From contig NZ_QDGZ01000005.1 in NCBI RefSeq assembly GCF_003076135.1, positions 310,001 to 374,000 of the forward strand: 64,000 bases of DNA, read 5' to 3'. Made by a program: the position numbers and the translations under genes. Source of the stretch: Nocardioides gansuensis. Lineage in GTDB: Bacteria > Actinomycetota > Actinomycetes > Propionibacteriales > Nocardioidaceae. The notes under the pieces are model-generated. The model was not told where the DNA came from and made no database searches. It worked only from the letters and a program-made list of their open reading frames with translations. Below are positions 1 to 8,318 of the stretch, piece after piece (position 1 is the stretch's first letter; each line of letters opens with the position of its first letter).

Positions 1-1473
1 GGTGACGACGGCCAGGCCGAGGAGCAGCTGGCTGCCCCCGACCCGACTCCGATCGAGTCCGAGACCGGGGACGCCGAGGAGCCCGGCGATCCCGTGCTCG
101 CCGACTTCTACTCCCAGACCCTGGAGTGGGAGACGTGCGAGGACGGCCACGAGTGCGCCACCCTCGAGGTGCCCCTCGACTACGCCGACCCCGCCGGCGA
201 CACCATCGAGCTGGCGCTGCTACGGGTGCCGGCCAGGGGCCAGGCGCTCTCGTCGATGGTGGTCAACCCCGGCGGCCCTGGTGCCCCCGGCACCGACTAC
301 GCCGCGGCGGCCGGCCGCGTCTTCCGCGAGCCGCTCCGGCGCCACTTCGACATCGTGGGCTTCGACCCCCGCGGCACCGGCGAGTCGGCCCCCGTCGACT
401 GCCTGACGGACGGCGAGCTCGACGAGTTCATCGCGGGAGATCCCGACCCCGACGACGCGGCCGAGGCGGCGTCGTACAGGCAGGACGTGCTCTCCTTCGG
501 TCGCGGCTGCCGCGAGCGCTCGGGCGAGCTGGTCAGCCACGTCTCCACGGTGGAGGCCGCGCGCGACATGGACGTCCTGCGCGCCGCCCTGGGCGACCCC
601 GCCCTCACCTACTTCGGCGCCTCCTACGGCACCAAGCTCGGCGCGACCTACGCCGAGCTGTTCCCCGAGCGGGTCGGGCGGTTCGTGCTCGACGGCGCCG
701 TGGACGTCACCCTCGACAACCGCGAGCTCGGGCTGGAGCAGGCGGCCGGCTTCGAGACGGCGCTGCGTGCCTACATCGAGAACTGCCTCGAGACCGACGA
801 CTGCTTCCTGGGTGACAGCGTGGAGGAGGGGCTCGACACGATCACCGGGCTGCTGGCGGACATCGACGCCGACCCGCTCCCCACGTCGAGTGGACGCGAG
901 CTGCGCATCGGCAACGCCTTCTACGGCCTGGTGTTGCCGCTCTACGCCCGCGACTACTGGTTCCTGCTCTCCGCGGCTCTCCGCGAGGCGCTGGGCGGCA
1001 AGGGCGACGCGCTGCTCGAGCTCGCGGACCTCTACACCTCCCGCGGCGCGGGCGGCTACAACGACAACTCGATGGAGGCGATCTACGCGATCAACTGCCT
1101 CGACGACCCGAGCTCGGTGCCCTTCGGGAAGGTCGAGCAGCAGTACGCCGACTTCGAGGAGGCCTCGCCCACGTTCGGCCGGGTCTTCGCCTGGTCCCTG
1201 ACCGGCTGCCGCGGCTTCGGCGGCCCGGCCGGCGACGAGCTCGAGATCCGCGCCGAGGGCGCCGCCCCCATCCTCGTGGTCGGCACCACCCGCGACCCGG
1301 CGACCCCGCTGCGCTGGGCCGAGGCCTTGGCCGAGCAGCTCGAGTCCGGTGTGCTGCTGCGCCGTGACGGCGACGGCCACACCGGCTACAACTCCGGCAA
1401 CGCCTGCGTCGACGAGACCATCGAGGCATACCTGATCGCCGGCACCGTGCCCGACGACCCCACCGACTGCTGA
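1..1473 (+). CDS. Secreted alpha/beta hydrolase, tripeptidyl-aminopeptidase (TAP) type; 5' end outside window
   Basis: The reading frame is already open at base 1, so the start and any signal peptide lie upstream. The visible 490 residues carry the catalytic triad of the TAP-like alpha/beta hydrolases: the nucleophile motif GASYGT (Ser about 208 of the fragment), Asp about 432 in GTTRDPATP, and His about 460 in GDGHTGY. An oxyanion region NPGGPGAPG lies near residue 90. Family members are exported Streptomyces-type peptidases that release N-terminal tripeptides or cleave proline-rich peptides. Paired cysteines in the C-terminal part fit an extracellular protein. The acidic, Pro/Glu-rich start of the fragment looks like a post-signal linker. 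The family call is firm; the substrate is unknown. Confidence 0.85.
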   Translation, partial: GDDGQAEEQLAAPDPTPIESETGDAEEPGDPVLADFYSQTLEWETCEDGHECATLEVPLDYADPAGDTIELALLRVPARGQALSSMVVNPGGPGAPGTDYAAAAGRVFREPLRRHFDIVGFDPRGTGESAPVDCLTDGELDEFIAGDPDPDDAAEAASYRQDVLSFGRGCRERSGELVSHVSTVEAARDMDVLRAALGDPALTYFGASYGTKLGATYAELFPERVGRFVLDGAVDVTLDNRELGLEQAAGFETALRAYIENCLETDDCFLGDSVEEGLDTITGLLADIDADPLPTSSGRELRIGNAFYGLVLPLYARDYWFLLSAALREALGGKGDALLELADLYTSRGAGGYNDNSMEAIYAINCLDDPSSVPFGKVEQQYADFEEASPTFGRVFAWSLTGCRGFGGPAGDELEIRAEGAAPILVVGTTRDPATPLRWAEALAEQLESGVLLRRDGDGHTGYNSGNACVDETIEAYLIAGTVPDDPTDC

Positions 1474-1483
1474 AACCCTCTCG

Positions 1484-1523
1484 ATGGTGGAAGTACGAGC
1501 GCAGCGCGCCTCGACACCACCAT
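1484..1523. repeat. Inverted repeat downstream of the hydrolase gene
   Basis: The arms ATGGTGG (1484-1490) and CCACCAT (1517-1523) are perfectly complementary and flank a GAGCGCAGCG core. That core resembles the GAGTAGCGAGCGCAGCGA element at 55524-55587. The repeat starts ten bases after the hydrolase stop codon and could act as a transcript-end hairpin, although no T tract follows. Confidence 0.5.
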
Positions 1524-1612
1524 TGCCGACCTGATTTCGACCCCGCCGGGGACGGGCGTTATCCTTCTCTGGTTGCCCGGCTGGTCGCGATCCGACTGAC
1601 GCCGGGCAGCGT

Positions 1613-1685
1613 GCCGCCTTAGCTCAGTCGGTAGAGCGAATCACTCGTAATGATTAGGTCGTCGGTTCGATTCCGACAGGCGGCT
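1613..1685 (+). tRNA. tRNA-Thr (anticodon CGT)
   Basis: A 73-nt cloverleaf can be drawn by hand. The acceptor arm is GCCGCCT paired with AGGCGGC, and the D arm is GCTC/GAGC. The anticodon arm is AATCA/TGATT with loop CTCGTAA, which places CGT at positions 34-36 (reads ACG, Thr). The T arm is GTCGG/CCGAC with loop TTCGATT. The discriminator base is T and the CCA end is not encoded as CCA. A terminator follows at once. Confidence 0.95.
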
Positions 1686-1697
1686 CCGAGTGAAACG

Positions 1698-1731
1698 GCC
1701 CCTGACCAGTCCAACGCTGGCAGGGGCTTTC
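1698..1731 (+). terminator. Rho-independent terminator of tRNA-Thr
   Basis: GCCCCTG-A-CCAG pairs with CTGG-CAGGGGC (11 bp with one bulged A, 7-nt loop) and is followed by TTTCT. It begins 12 nt after the tRNA and is the clearest intrinsic terminator in the window. Confidence 0.8.
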
Positions 1732-2194
1732 TCGTGCCCGACGCAGAGGACGAGACGGCGAGCGGTCCATGGGCGTTCTGCGCGGTCATCACCCACCATG
1801 TGCTGCCCGCCGCCGGCACCTCCGAAGCCACAGCCACACCGTCGACCGCGGCGCGACGCTGAGCCGCGAGTTCGTGAGTTCGTGAGTTCGTGAGTGTGCC
1901 CTATCCCGCTGGTCCGACCGGAGCGCCGACCGCGACTGCAGGCGGGACGTCGTACGGTGTGAGCCATCTGTGGCAGCCCACCCGCGACTGGGGTCGAACC
2001 ACCCCATCCGACCATGGACTCCGCCGGATCCAGGGAGCAGTCTGAGCGGGATGGGGGAGTGGAAACCTCGCCCAAAAACCTGATCCGTGCGGATCGAGCC
2101 TCAAGGTGGCTGAGCAACTTCGGTATAGGTCCTCCCGTGGCGAGGGGGCATAGGTCCGATTAGATTCGTCACGCTGTCGGGGACGGAAACCGGT
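1732..2194. other. Gene-poor stretch between tRNA-Thr and the NTF2-like gene
   Basis: No reading frame here has a start signal or recognisable protein. The small open frames on the minus strand run through the antisense of the tRNA and are spurious. The segment has lower GC than its surroundings, a short 8-bp tandem repeat (1868-1894), and a possible -10 hexamer TAGATT at 2161-2166 for the next gene. Sitting just 3' of a tRNA, it would be a natural integration spot, but no attachment-site duplication of the tRNA 3' end was seen. Confidence 0.5.
1868..1894. repeat. 8-bp tandem repeat GAGTTCGT, three copies plus a partial
   Basis: Three perfect head-to-tail copies (1868-1875, 1876-1883, 1884-1891) are followed by GAG. 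The repeat is non-coding and could vary in length by replication slippage. Confidence 0.8.
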
Positions 2195-2617
2195 ATGGAT
2201 CTCGATGAGTTCGCCAGCCAATGTGAGCAGGCATGGCAGGTCTTCGTGACCGGCGACCCTGGTCCAGCAATGCTGCTGTTTTCACGCCGCGACGACGTGA
2301 CGCTCGCCAATCCGTGGGGTCCCGCTGTAACAGGATGGGCCGACGTATCACGGACGCTGGAAGCGGCGGCGGCCCGCTGGCGAAACGGCCGGGTGTCAGC
2401 GTTCGACGTACTCACCAGATTCATTTCGGAGGATCTCGCCTGTTACCACGAGATCGAACGCGGCGAGGGAATCCTTGGCGGTCGTTCTGAGCCCGAGTCG
2501 TTTGCCCTTCGGGTGACCTCCGTCTACCGCCGTGAGGACGGACAGTGGCGCATCGTGCTCAGACACGCGGACCCCATCCTGGCCGCTCGACCAGTCAATG
2601 CGACGCTCAGTGGCTAA
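2195..2617 (+). CDS. NTF2-like / SnoaL-like family protein, 140 aa
   Basis: The protein has the length and pattern of the DUF4440/SnoaL-like fold: an N-terminal helix with a GDPGPAMLLFSRRDDVTLANPWGP-type start of the pocket, a central helix, and a C-terminal beta pattern with VYRREDGQWRIVLRHAD. Members of this fold act as small-molecule isomerases or hydrolases, or have unknown function, so no reaction can be assigned. The ATG follows a weak GGGGACGG purine stretch, and a TAGATT hexamer lies 29 nt upstream. Its codon use is less GC-biased at third positions than its neighbours, consistent with the atypical patch it sits in. It stands alone between tRNA-Thr and the convergent arginase-like gene. 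Confidence 0.6.
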   Translation: MDLDEFASQCEQAWQVFVTGDPGPAMLLFSRRDDVTLANPWGPAVTGWADVSRTLEAAAARWRNGRVSAFDVLTRFISEDLACYHEIERGEGILGGRSEPESFALRVTSVYRREDGQWRIVLRHADPILAARPVNATLSG

Positions 2618-2825
2618 GAGGTCGCTCGTATTGGTCATGGTCGCCGGGTGCGGTGAGAGGGTCGAGGTGGTCGTCGGCTGTGTACCAACGTCCGGTAGTC
2701 CCGTTCCCTCGGCGCACCACTGTCCGGCCTCCGCTGCACGCGTCAAGGGCACTAGCGTGACACGTGAACGGTTACCGACCCTTGACCCGTTCCGCTGCGA
2801 CCTACACCCGGCATTAGAGGGATCG

Positions 2826-2842
2826 GGACCAAACTGTGGTCC
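2826..2842. repeat. Small perfect inverted repeat in the 276-bp gap 2618-2893
   Basis: GGACCA-N5-TGGTCC lies between the 3' ends of two convergent genes. It could be an operator or part of a weak terminator; no T tract is present. The rest of the gap contains only a doubtful lipoprotein-like open frame that I do not call. Confidence 0.4.
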
Positions 2843-2893
2843 ATGCCCCGTGGTGCCCCGCCCGTCCGGAACTGCCGCCAGTGCCAGTCCACG

Positions 2894-3529
2894 TCAATCG
2901 CCCTGTCGCGCGTGGGGGATCGGCAGGAGTGGGTCGAGTGCGTCGAGCAGCCGACTGACGTAGGTCGGAGGGTTGGTGTCGTCGGCTGCGGACTCGAGCT
3001 CACCGACCTCGAGTCCGACAAGCTCGGACTTCGCAAGCGCCTGGGCGGTCGCGTGGAGGTCGTCGAGGGTCATGCCGTGGGGGACGAGGTAGTCCGTGGG
3101 CACGGTGCCGGCGTCGAGGACGTCGCAGTCGATGTGCACGTAGACCGGTCGCCCGCCCACCACCTGACGCAGCTCGTCGGCCATGGATGGTCCGACCTTG
3201 ACCAGGGCCAGGGTCTCGGCGTCGATGAGCTCCTGCTCGGGTGCGTCGATGTCCCGTGCGCCGACCAAGACGGCGTTCCGGGTGGCCAGGCCGGCTCCGA
3301 GGCCGGAGTCCCACAGGCCGAGCGGACCACTTGAGGCAAGTCCGCCCAAGTAGCCGGTGGAGGAGCTGTCGGGGGTGTTGAGGTCGGCGTGCGCGTCGAA
3401 CCAGACCACCACCGCGTCCGGCCGGTGCCTGGCTACCACCGGAAGGGTCGCGAGCGCCACCGCGCAGCGGCTCAACGCCGTGACCGGAAGAAGACCCTGA
3501 CCGAACACCTCATCAAGCCGGTCTGCCAT
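2894..3529 (-). CDS. Arginase/ureohydrolase family protein, N-terminally truncated and probably inactive
   Basis: From the first ATG the protein has 211 residues against about 270-310 for arginases and agmatinases. Two metal-site motifs are present: WFDAHADLNTP (D45, H47, D49) and the region HIDCDVLDAG (D134, D136), with a late acidic residue in VGLEVGELE. What is missing is the N-terminal 70-100 residues and the GG(D/E)HS metal motif; the aligned stretch reads TALSRCAVALATLP, with Arg in place of the metal-binding residue. The frame is continuous with the xylA frame: after the xylA stop, ten sense codons lead in phase to this ATG. This looks like a decayed gene whose 5' part was lost at a deletion joined to xylA, perhaps still translated by reinitiation. 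An intact but divergent ureohydrolase is less likely. Confidence 0.6.
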   Translation of the reverse strand: MADRLDEVFGQGLLPVTALSRCAVALATLPVVARHRPDAVVVWFDAHADLNTPDSSSTGYLGGLASSGPLGLWDSGLGAGLATRNAVLVGARDIDAPEQELIDAETLALVKVGPSMADELRQVVGGRPVYVHIDCDVLDAGTVPTDYLVPHGMTLDDLHATAQALAKSELVGLEVGELESAADDTNPPTYVSRLLDALDPLLPIPHARQGD

Positions 3530-3556
3530 CTGCCGGCAGGAGCCGGCGGCCCAGGC

Positions 3557-4732
<1,176 letters not shown>

Positions 4733-4754
4733 GGTCTTCCTCCTGCGATCGGCG

Positions 4755-4779
4755 AGTTAGTCCAAGACATGGACTAACT
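4755..4779. promoter_or_regulatory. ROK (XylR-type) operator between xylA and the ROK gene
   Basis: AGTTAGTCC-N7-GGACTAACT is a perfect 9-bp inverted repeat with a 7-nt spacer, lying 23 nt from the xylA start and 20 nt from the regulator start. A -10-like TAAAGT (4782-4787) for the regulator follows it directly. TTAGTCC half-sites of this kind are typical of actinobacterial ROK repressors of sugar genes, so one site probably controls both genes. Confidence 0.8.
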
Positions 4780-4799
4780 GGTAAAGTACGCTGCGCTGC

Positions 4800-5993
4800 G
4801 TGGCCGGTCAAGGGGCGAGCGCACTCCGGGCGGCGAACACCGCCGTGGTCGTGGAGGAGCTCCGCCAGGGGGGTCCCACCACCCGCGCGGCCCTCGCCCG
4901 GCGCACGGGCCTGGCCAAGCAGACCGTCTCGACGATCGTCGCGCGGCTGCAGGCCGACGGCGTCGTCCGGGAGGTCGGGCTCAGCCGCACAGAGCCCGGG
5001 GGCGGTCGCCCCGCAGTGCTCATCGAGTACGCGGCGGACCGCGCGCTGGTCGCCAGCATCGAGCTCGGCGTTGGCCGCACCCGGGTGATGGTGGCGGACG
5101 CGCTCGGCGAGCCGCTCGGCATCCACGACGTCCCCCTCGGCGGTCGGCCCAGGCGGCAGCTCCCGGAGGAGGTGCTCGATGCCGTGTGGGCCACCCTGGT
5201 GGACGCCACGTCCGACCACGGCGGCCTCCAGCGCCTGCGCGCCCTGGGCGTGAGCGTCACCGGGCTGGTGCAGCCGGCCACCGGCACCTGCGTGCTGGCT
5301 CCCAACCTGGGATGGCGCGACGTGCCGGTGGCGTCGCTCCTGCGGGAGAGGCTCGCGTCACTCGAGGTCGACGTCCCGGTGGTGGTGCGGGGCGCTGCGC
5401 AGGCTTCCCTGATCGCCGAGCACAGGGAAGGGGCTGCGCAGGACGTGGACGACGTCGTTCTGCTGTTCGAGGACGAGGGCGTGGGCGCGGCCATCATCGA
5501 GGCGGGGAGGCTGCTCGACGGGTCGGACGGGACCGCGGGTGAGCTCGGCCACTGTGCCTGGCCGGGGGCCGACGCGCGGTGCGGCTGCGGGCGCCGGGGC
5601 TGCGTGGAGACGCTCGCCTCCGGCCCCGCCGTACGACGCGTGGTCGAGCGGTCCACGGGCAAGCGGCTGCCCCGCCGGCCCGGCGTCTCGACGTACGCCG
5701 TGCTCGCGGACAGGCGGGAACCAGAGGTCCTCGCCGCGGCGGCCGAGGCCGGACGCGTGCTGGGGACCGCTGCCTCCTGGCTCACCGCCCTCACCGCGCC
5801 CAGGCTCGTGGTGCTCTCGGGATCGCTGGTGCTCGCCCCGGAGCCGCTGCGCGCGAGCCTGGCCGAGGTGCTGCGCGCCCGTGCCCTCGAGGACGAGCCC
5901 GAGGTCGTGCCCGGCCGCCTCGGCGACATCGCCGCCCTGCGCGGCGTGCTGCTGTTGGCCCTCGACGGCGCCCGGCGGCAGACCGCGGTGTGA
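4800..5993 (+). CDS. ROK family transcriptional regulator (XylR-like repressor)
   Basis: This 397-aa protein has an N-terminal winged helix-turn-helix (about residues 20-65, TTRAALARRTGLAKQTVS) followed by a ROK sugar-kinase-like domain. The ROK zinc motif is visible as CGCGRRGCVE after a GELGH segment, so the fold is complete. It is divergent from xylA across a shared palindrome, which argues for repression of xylA and itself with xylose or a derivative as inducer. The GTG start has no ribosome-binding site, and a TAAAGT hexamer lies 12 nt before it, so the transcript is leaderless or nearly so. The C-terminal end beyond GVLLLALDGARR is ordinary. Confidence 0.9.
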   Translation: MAGQGASALRAANTAVVVEELRQGGPTTRAALARRTGLAKQTVSTIVARLQADGVVREVGLSRTEPGGGRPAVLIEYAADRALVASIELGVGRTRVMVADALGEPLGIHDVPLGGRPRRQLPEEVLDAVWATLVDATSDHGGLQRLRALGVSVTGLVQPATGTCVLAPNLGWRDVPVASLLRERLASLEVDVPVVVRGAAQASLIAEHREGAAQDVDDVVLLFEDEGVGAAIIEAGRLLDGSDGTAGELGHCAWPGADARCGCGRRGCVETLASGPAVRRVVERSTGKRLPRRPGVSTYAVLADRREPEVLAAAAEAGRVLGTAASWLTALTAPRLVVLSGSLVLAPEPLRASLAEVLRARALEDEPEVVPGRLGDIAALRGVLLLALDGARRQTAV

Positions 5994-6029
5994 CGTCCGG
6001 TCCGCGCGACGGCCGGCCGCCAGCGCAGA

Positions 6030-6155
6030 TCAGGTGAACAGCAGCACCAGCACGCCGAAAACGGCGAGCAGGGCGACCATCAGGGCGAGGCCGGAGCGCT
6101 CGTCCGGCCGGTGGGAGCGGCGACGGGGGTCGAGATGTCCTGCGGCGGGGGCCAT
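6030..6155 (-). CDS. Small single-pass membrane protein, 41 aa
   Basis: The frame is too short for routine ORF listing. It encodes a basic, Arg/His-rich N-terminal half (residues 1-20), then one strong hydrophobic segment (about 23-40, with LMVALLAVFGVLVLLF) ending one residue before the stop. The ATG is preceded by GAAGGG about 9 nt upstream. It sits alone between the ROK gene and the hemerythrin-like gene. Topology by the positive-inside rule would put the N-terminus in the cytoplasm. The function is unknown; the codon pattern and the clean membrane segment make it better than chance. Confidence 0.6.
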   Translation of the reverse strand: MAPAAGHLDPRRRSHRPDERSGLALMVALLAVFGVLVLLFT

Positions 6156-6268
6156 GGCGCGTATCCCTTCGGGGGTGTGCCGCGCCCGAGCGCGCGTCGT
6201 GTCTTCCACGAAACGCGGTACCCGGCAGGGCAGGACGTGACACGGCCCAGGGAGCGGTCACATCGGCC

Positions 6269-6946
6269 TCAGGACGGGGAGGGCTCCTCGTCGTCGTCCT
6301 CGGGGAGGTGCGGGTCGGCGAGCAGCCACTGGGTGATGGGTCCGTCCGCGGAGCGGTCGTGGTGGCGCACCGGCTCGGGGACCATCCGCCCCTCGGCGGT
6401 GTCCCAGAAGCCGTCGACGCGGCGGGCGAGGCCGCGTGCGAGGTGGCCGAGCCGCGCGTGCGGGATGTAGGGATGCGGCCGGGTGGGTGCGTGCAGCTCG
6501 GCGTGGTAAAGCTCCTCGCCCCAGTCGGGGTCCTGGTCCTGGTGGTGCGCCGCGAGGTCACGCACGAGCAGGCGCTCCAGCCGGAAGGTGGCCTCGAGCT
6601 CGCGGCGTACGTCGGACCAGATCGATTCCCACGGCCGGCGGATCGCGTAGGTCGAGCCGTAGAGCTTGGCCTTGACCTGGTTGAGCGCGAGCTCGGTGCG
6701 CCGCACCTGCTCGATGAACATCCGCGCCCGCGCCACCCCGTCGGGCACGTGCGTGCGGACGGGCGGGACGACGACGTCGATGACCGCGCCGAGGTGGCGG
6801 CTGGTGGCGGCGAGGAACGTGTCGATAGCGGGGTACTGGTCACGGACGTGCGCCCCGTCGGTGCCCGGCCTCGCAGTCGTCGCGCGGTCGAGGCGCTGCC
6901 GTAGTGCCGCATGGGTGGCCTTGAGGCCGCCGACGAGCGTGTCCAT
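6269..6946 (-). CDS. Hemerythrin-like helical protein (tentative), 225 aa
   Basis: The ATG at 6946 is chosen because AGTGGAG lies 8 nt upstream; a longer in-frame start at 7003 has no such signal. The protein is helical and rich in His/Glu pairs spaced as in hemerythrin HHE domains: THAALRQRLD near residue 10, TSRHLGAVIDVVVP near 50, LAAHHQDQD and ELYHAELH near 145-160. A conserved-looking C-terminal part (ARRVDGFWDTAEGRMVPEPV) precedes an acidic tail. Such proteins bind non-haem di-iron and sense or carry oxygen or nitric oxide. The match is by residue pattern only, so both family and function are uncertain. It is divergent from the phosphodiesterase gene. Confidence 0.5.
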   Translation of the reverse strand: MDTLVGGLKATHAALRQRLDRATTARPGTDGAHVRDQYPAIDTFLAATSRHLGAVIDVVVPPVRTHVPDGVARARMFIEQVRRTELALNQVKAKLYGSTYAIRRPWESIWSDVRRELEATFRLERLLVRDLAAHHQDQDPDWGEELYHAELHAPTRPHPYIPHARLGHLARGLARRVDGFWDTAEGRMVPEPVRHHDRSADGPITQWLLADPHLPEDDDEEPSPS

Positions 6947-7025
6947 GGCACCATCTCCACTCGTTGCTCCCTCCAGTGTGCTCCGGAGCAGGAGTGGCGA
7001 CAAGGTAAAGAGAGTCGGGTTTGCC

Positions 7026-7031
7026 TACCCT
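7026..7031 (+). promoter_or_regulatory. -10 element (TACCCT) of the phosphodiesterase gene
   Basis: TACCCT lies 7 nt before the ATG at 7039 with no ribosome-binding site between, so the transcript is expected to start at or next to the A of the ATG. Confidence 0.6.
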
Positions 7032-7038
7032 GTGCGCC

Positions 7039-7854
7039 ATGCCCCACGTCGTACGACGCCGCCGCGGCGTCGGCGCAGCGCTGACCCTGGCGCTCGCCAC
7101 CGCTGCCACCGCCCTGCCTGCACACGCCGCCGACGCGGGGCAGCAAGGCCAGCGCGACTTCTCCGTCACCGCGCACCGCGGTGGTCCGACGCGCACTCTG
7201 GGCGAGAACACGATGGCGGCCTTCCGGCACTCGATCGAGGCCGGCGCGACGGCGATCGAGACCGACCTGCGGCGCACCAGGGACGACGAGCTCGTCGTGC
7301 TCCACGACAGCGGGGTCGGGCGCACCACCAACTGCACCGGCCCGATCGGCGACTGGACCCTCGCCCAGCTGGACAGGCGGTGTCGCGAGGACACCAGCGG
7401 CAAGCCGCTGCCGCACTTCGACGAGCTGCTCGCCTTCGCCCAGCGCAAGCAGGGGCTGAGCCTGATGGTGGAGCTCAAGGGCAGCAACTGGTCCGTCGTG
7501 CAGGTCCGCCGCGTCGTGCGCCAGATCAAGGACGCCCGGCTGGTCGACCGGATCGCGCTGTCCAGCCTGCGCGTGACCGTGCTCGAGCGGGTGCGCCAGC
7601 TCGCCCCCGGGCTGGGCAACCAGCTGATCGCCTCGGGGTGGCGCAAGGTGCGCGAGACGCGGGGCAAGGTCGGCGGCTACAACGTGCCCGCCGACGCGCT
7701 CACCCGCACGCGGGTGAAGCGACTGCGCAAGCACGGCATCACGGTCGTCGGTGGCCTGTCCGAGACGCCCGCCGAGTGGCAGCGGCTGCAGCGCCTGGGC
7801 GTCGACGGCGTCGTGGTCAGCAAGGTCGACGCCTACCGCAGCTGGCTCGGCTGA
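7039..7854 (+). CDS. Secreted glycerophosphodiester phosphodiesterase
   Basis: The enzyme hydrolyses glycerophosphodiesters to glycerol-3-phosphate and an alcohol outside the membrane. The start at 7039 gives a classical signal peptide: MPHVVRRRRGVG, a hydrophobic ALTLALATAATALPA core, and cleavage after AHA near residue 31. Catalytic features of the GDPD TIM barrel follow: TAHRGGP (first His), TLGENTMAAF, ETDLRRTRDDELVVLHD (Glu, Asp and second His) and VELK. At 271 aa it is normal for the family. A leaderless -10 sets the start. It is convergent with the GNAT gene with only 5 bp between the stops. Confidence 0.88.
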   Translation: MPHVVRRRRGVGAALTLALATAATALPAHAADAGQQGQRDFSVTAHRGGPTRTLGENTMAAFRHSIEAGATAIETDLRRTRDDELVVLHDSGVGRTTNCTGPIGDWTLAQLDRRCREDTSGKPLPHFDELLAFAQRKQGLSLMVELKGSNWSVVQVRRVVRQIKDARLVDRIALSSLRVTVLERVRQLAPGLGNQLIASGWRKVRETRGKVGGYNVPADALTRTRVKRLRKHGITVVGGLSETPAEWQRLQRLGVDGVVVSKVDAYRSWLG

Positions 7855-7859
7855 CCGCG

Positions 7860-8318
7860 TCAGCGGGCCGGTCGCACCATCGGCCGGTGCCACACGCCAT
7901 CTTCGTCGAACTCCGGCCCGCTCGGCGTGAACCCCCACCGGGCATACCAGGGGACCAGGCCCACTTGCGCGTCCAGCCGCACCTCGCGGTCGCCGGCGAG
8001 CGCCATGGCCTCGTCGACCAGCCGGGCCGCGAGCCCCTGTTCGCGGTGCGCCGGCGAGACGACGACACGCCCGATCCTCAGGTAGTCGCCCTCCTCGAGC
8101 AGCCGGAGGCAGCCGACCAGCTCGCCGTCCACCTCGAGCAGCAGATGGCGGGTCGACGGGTCCAGGTCGCGGCCGTCGAGGTCGGGGTAGGGCGAGCCCT
8201 GCTCGACGACGAAGACCTGCTGTCGCAGCCGCCACAGCGCGTACGACGCGCGCACGTCGAGGTCGTCGATCGAGACTGTCCGCACGGTGGCGCGGGCGGA
8301 GACGTCGTCGTCCGTCAT
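7860..8318 (-). CDS. ElaA-family GNAT N-acetyltransferase
   Basis: This 152-aa single-domain protein begins its core with ASYALWRLRQQVFVVEQGSPYPDLDGRD, the hallmark opening of the ElaA subgroup. The acetyl-CoA binding part follows, with RIGRVVVSPAHREQGLAARLVDEAM (the R/Q-x-x-G-x-A motif). The end has GLVPWYARWGFTPSGPEFDEDG, also subgroup-typical. The acyl acceptor is not known for this group. The ATG overlaps the stop of the upstream hydrolase gene as ATGA, so the two are translationally coupled. Confidence 0.88.
   Translation of the reverse strand: MTDDDVSARATVRTVSIDDLDVRASYALWRLRQQVFVVEQGSPYPDLDGRDLDPSTRHLLLEVDGELVGCLRLLEEGDYLRIGRVVVSPAHREQGLAARLVDEAMALAGDREVRLDAQVGLVPWYARWGFTPSGPEFDEDGVWHRPMVRPAR

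Noticed and set aside
1641..2117. 158-codon minus-strand frame ending in LSESNRRPNHYE
   Set aside because: Its end is the antisense of tRNA-Thr, a well-known false protein; no start signal or family.
2598..2963. Plus-strand frame with a lipoprotein-like start (LVMVAGCG)
   Set aside because: It overlaps the NTF2-like gene end and runs 70 bp into the arginase-like gene on the other strand; after the first 25 residues the composition is not protein-like.
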